A DNA stretch of 64,000 bases from Parietichytrium sp. I65-24A. Taxonomy: Eukaryota; Sar; Bigyra; Thraustochytrida; Thraustochytriidae. Numbering within the stretch: position 1 is the stretch's first letter; every line of letters begins with the position of its first letter. Below, piece after piece: positions 61,538 to 64,000 of this stretch. Under the pieces are notes generated by a model. That model was not told the DNA's origin, did not search any database, and worked only from the letters and a program-made list of their open reading frames with translations. A program made the position numbers and the translations under genes. Where the stretch lies: contig BLSF01000040.1 in NCBI GenBank assembly GCA_012862575.1, forward strand, positions 186,001 to 250,000. Reading direction: 5' to 3'.

Positions 61538-64000
61538 TCAAAAGTTCTCCTTGTGAAGATCAAAGATGAGCCGATCCGCAAGGGAACTGTACTTCATGCA
61601 GTATTCTTTCAGGTCTTTGCCGATGAACGGAGTGCCGCAAAAGCATACTCCGATACGGTTGGTGTCTGGTTGCTTGGAGAGCTTGACATAGGCAAAGATG
61701 TCATCCCACCCTGGACGACCGTTCCAAATCCATATATTTCCTAATTTGTTGGACATTTGTGGCGGCTGAGAGACTCCCGCGGATCCTGTGCCGACGATAT
61801 TGACAAAACTCTTCGTCGAGACTTTCGGATTCAGCATTGCAATCTCTAATTCGCGCTCATCGAAACCAATGTTGATATCCATTCCAGCACGATTCGGCCG
61901 CGATTGGTGAAGGGGAGAGGTGGACTTTCCGATACTAGGGACACGTTGAGTTTCGCAATCACCTTCCATTTTCGGCGCACCAGTGATAAAGAGATGAATT
62001 TGGAGCCTGTTAGTCTTCCGGTCCAGATTCCCCGACGCAAAATCGCTTTGCACCATTCTCTCCATCTCAGTGAGCAGCTTGATAAACCATCGGAATGACG
62101 AAATCTCGGAATGACGCACGACAAAGTAAAAATTCACAGTTTTCGGCAAGAATCCTTTCCTCCACTTGTGCTTGAGGATGGACTGCAAAATGGCGGACGA
62201 TGGGGTTAATCCTATGCCGGCTCCGACAAGCATCACCTCCTTGTATTCACTGTAGTGTTGCGCCGGAGCTGCATGAGGACCATCTACGCAAATGAACGGC
62301 AAGCCGGTGGGGCCGAGGTATTTTCCAGGCTGAGAGAGCCCCTGGCCATCAAGATGAGTTAAATTCACGCAAAATTGGCCATCCTGAACAGACTTCAAAG
62401 GCACCAGGTCCTCAAACATTTTACAGAAGCGATGAGTCCAGCTACCAGGCTCCTGTACACGAATATGCAAAGTCACGACCCCATTCTTGCTCTCGAGATC
62501 TTCGTGAGCAGAGGATATGGTGAAGGGATGCCACTCCCATTTGGAAATGGATGGTGAAAGAAGATATAGATACTGTCCTTCCCTAAAATTGAAGCCACCG
62601 GCCACCTCGGGAAAGAAGGAGAGGCACAAAACAGGTTTTTTGTACTCCACTTTGGCGACGTAAAAGACGCGCTGGCACTTTCGCTCCCGGTAGATTCTTT
62701 CCAGAATATATGCAAGGATAGGTACTAAACCCCAGGCCCAGAATTTTGGAGCATGCATGATGAGGAAAAAGTAAAAGATCGTGAAGCTGTGATGCGACCA
62801 CCAAAAGACTTCGTACGAAGCTCGCTTGACTCGATTCTGAGCGGCAGAGAAGATCACGTACATGGCTATTGTGATGACGTACCCACTTATAAAAGCCAGA
62901 GGGGTGAAAAGAGTCGTTGTTGCCTCTGGGCTTTTCATGAAATTGAAAAAGTGAAAGAGAACGTGGCCGACCGTTCCACCCAAGACGAAGAGCGCAATGA
63001 ACTTGTGAAATACGATGTTTTTGCGCAACGGCGGCAAAAATCGACTGCTAGAACCAGTGTTGAGAGCTTGGACATTGTTGAGCTTTCGAATGAACGTCTT
63101 CAGCACGGGCAACAGGAGAAGGGCACAGTTGAAGTTCAGAGTTTGTCCAAAAGCTTTGGCGTATGGCGCATAGTCACTCGCACAGTCGTACATATTAAGC
63201 GGGCCACATGACCTCTGATTTGCCTCCACCAGATCGAACCACAGGAACAGCCTCTGAAGGAAAAGGACCAAGTTAATTGCTACGTAGATTCCCACAAAGA
63301 TAACCTGTCCGAGGTAGCCGATCTCTTCTTGCCTCTTGCGCCACTTTGTAAACCTTTGGTAGCCGGTGAGCTCGTTGAGAGGTTTGGAATCACCTTCATC
63401 CTGAACATTTGCTTTCTTCTTTCTGTGACAGAGGCAGTAAGACTCTTTCAGCAGAGTAGATTCGTTTATCACTTCGTTTCTCCTCCACGCCATGATATTT
63501 GACATTCCGGCAAAGAGGAGAGCGAATGCTGGCAACAAAGTTGGGTAGGAAAAGAAGCATCCTGAAGAACTCAAAGTATAAAATGCGCCCCGAACGATGG
63601 ACCGGCCGCTCTGTCCCTCACCGGGGAGCCAGGAAAGCTGTACCAGGCCTACAAAGTATTCTATAAACAACGTGACGACTCCCAGTGCAAGGGTATACAA
63701 TCCGCACCAGGCATTCACAAAGAGCAGTTCCGCCGACTCGGGCCTGTCTTCCGTTTCCATGAACCACAAGACTGCAATGGGGCCCGTTACAATACCGGAC
63801 AATCCCCCAGCGTAGGCGAGATTGTGCGCGAAGAGTGTGTATGGCGTTGTTTTCCTCCTAAAAGGCGTCTGGACTGGTGTGGTATAGTTCTTGGGCCCGT
63901 CCTGGATCGCCGGTGCGCCCATTATGTACATCGACGTCGGCACTGGCTCTGGTTTCGCAGGCTCGCTCTCCACTTTCGCGGGTAGTGGATATTGTATAGG
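61538..64000 (-). CDS. NADPH oxidase with N-terminal p22phox-like module (at least 797 aa, possibly 5'-partial)
   Basis: The first in-frame ATG is at 63931, but the frame stays open to the window edge, so the true start may lie outside. The C-terminal 600 residues are a complete Nox core. Heme-binding His pairs are in FHKFIALFVLGGTVGHVLFH (13 residues apart) and HHSFTIFYFFLIMH (12 apart). The FAD motif is HPFTISSAHED, the NADPH motifs are MLVGAGIGLTPSSAIL and CFCGTPFIGKDL, and the end is HKENF, as in animal Nox2. It moves electrons from NADPH across a membrane to O2, giving superoxide. The first roughly 170 residues add an extra hydrophobic module. GLYTLALGVVTLFIEY, the GGLSGIVTGPIAV segment and VRGAFYTLSSSGCFFSYPTL followed by LFAGMSNIMAWRRNE align in order with p22phox. 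No EF-hand is seen in the part present. Regulation is unknown. Confidence 0.9.
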   Translation of the reverse strand, partial: PIQYPLPAKVESEPAKPEPVPTSMYIMGAPAIQDGPKNYTTPVQTPFRRKTTPYTLFAHNLAYAGGLSGIVTGPIAVLWFMETEDRPESAELLFVNAWCGLYTLALGVVTLFIEYFVGLVQLSWLPGEGQSGRSIVRGAFYTLSSSGCFFSYPTLLPAFALLFAGMSNIMAWRRNEVINESTLLKESYCLCHRKKKANVQDEGDSKPLNELTGYQRFTKWRKRQEEIGYLGQVIFVGIYVAINLVLFLQRLFLWFDLVEANQRSCGPLNMYDCASDYAPYAKAFGQTLNFNCALLLLPVLKTFIRKLNNVQALNTGSSSRFLPPLRKNIVFHKFIALFVLGGTVGHVLFHFFNFMKSPEATTTLFTPLAFISGYVITIAMYVIFSAAQNRVKRASYEVFWWSHHSFTIFYFFLIMHAPKFWAWGLVPILAYILERIYRERKCQRVFYVAKVEYKKPVLCLSFFPEVAGGFNFREGQYLYLLSPSISKWEWHPFTISSAHEDLESKNGVVTLHIRVQEPGSWTHRFCKMFEDLVPLKSVQDGQFCVNLTHLDGQGLSQPGKYLGPTGLPFICVDGPHAAPAQHYSEYKEVMLVGAGIGLTPSSAILQSILKHKWRKGFLPKTVNFYFVVRHSEISSFRWFIKLLTEMERMVQSDFASGNLDRKTNRLQIHLFITGAPKMEGDCETQRVPSIGKSTSPLHQSRPNRAGMDINIGFDERELEIAMLNPKVSTKSFVNIVGTGSAGVSQPPQMSNKLGNIWIWNGRPGWDDIFAYVKLSKQPDTNRIGVCFCGTPFIGKDLKEYCMKYSSLADRLIFDLHKENF

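Overview
The window is nuclear DNA from a microbial eukaryote, most likely a labyrinthulomycete (thraustochytrid-type stramenopile). The main evidence is a single-exon gene of about 12.4 kb for a one-chain type I fatty acid synthase that joins the beta- and alpha-subunit halves and carries two ACP domains and a C-terminal phosphopantetheinyl transferase. That architecture is known from Schizochytrium and relatives. Most genes are intronless. The three introns that I can model all have GT-AG ends and phases that restore the reading frame. No bacterial-type operons, CRISPR arrays, transposases, rRNAs or convincing tRNAs were seen.

Layout from left to right. A 5'-partial TVP38/VTT-domain membrane protein (1-375). 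An IQ-motif/leucine-rich-repeat protein (minus, 632-3064). A Vps5/SNX1-type PX-BAR sorting nexin (minus, 3783-5213). A GCN5 acetyltransferase with bromodomain (minus, 6168-9341). A 1.48-kb direct tandem duplication with a single N at its joint (10042-13007). A two-exon serine hydroxymethyltransferase (13786-15247). A RanBD/zinc-finger/FG nucleoporin-like protein (minus, 15748-18744). An exostosin-like type II glycosyltransferase (20166-22178). A WRKY19-type zinc-finger protein (minus, 23756-25195). A gene-poor GA-rich tract with a 702-base N gap (25196-29567). A GT8 glycosyltransferase (minus, 29568-30428). A glutathione S-transferase (32335-32976). The giant fatty acid synthase (minus, 33299-45724). 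A 6.2-kb gene-poor stretch. A TAF4-like, Pro/Gln/Met-rich protein (51912-55229). A mitochondrial adrenodoxin-type ferredoxin (minus, 55755-56180). A two-exon selenoprotein K (58919-59573). An unrecognised 225-aa protein (minus, 60027-60698). An NADPH oxidase (minus, 61538 to beyond the window edge).

Two genes deserve most attention. The NADPH oxidase has an N-terminal membrane module that looks like p22phox, the separate partner subunit of animal Nox enzymes. It therefore appears to be a natural p22phox-Nox fusion in one open frame. The selenoprotein K gene has its selenocysteine as an in-frame UGA at 59562, two codons before a TAA, and an intron just after the start of the membrane segment. 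Standard gene callers would probably miss or truncate it.

The genes are unrelated housekeeping and signalling functions (trafficking, chromatin, one-carbon metabolism, nuclear transport, glycosylation, lipid synthesis, redox) rather than one pathway. Many of the longest open frames begin at GTG or TTG. I moved these starts to the first sensible ATG because non-ATG initiation is not expected in a nuclear genome. All family assignments come from reading the sequences against remembered family signatures, with no database search.
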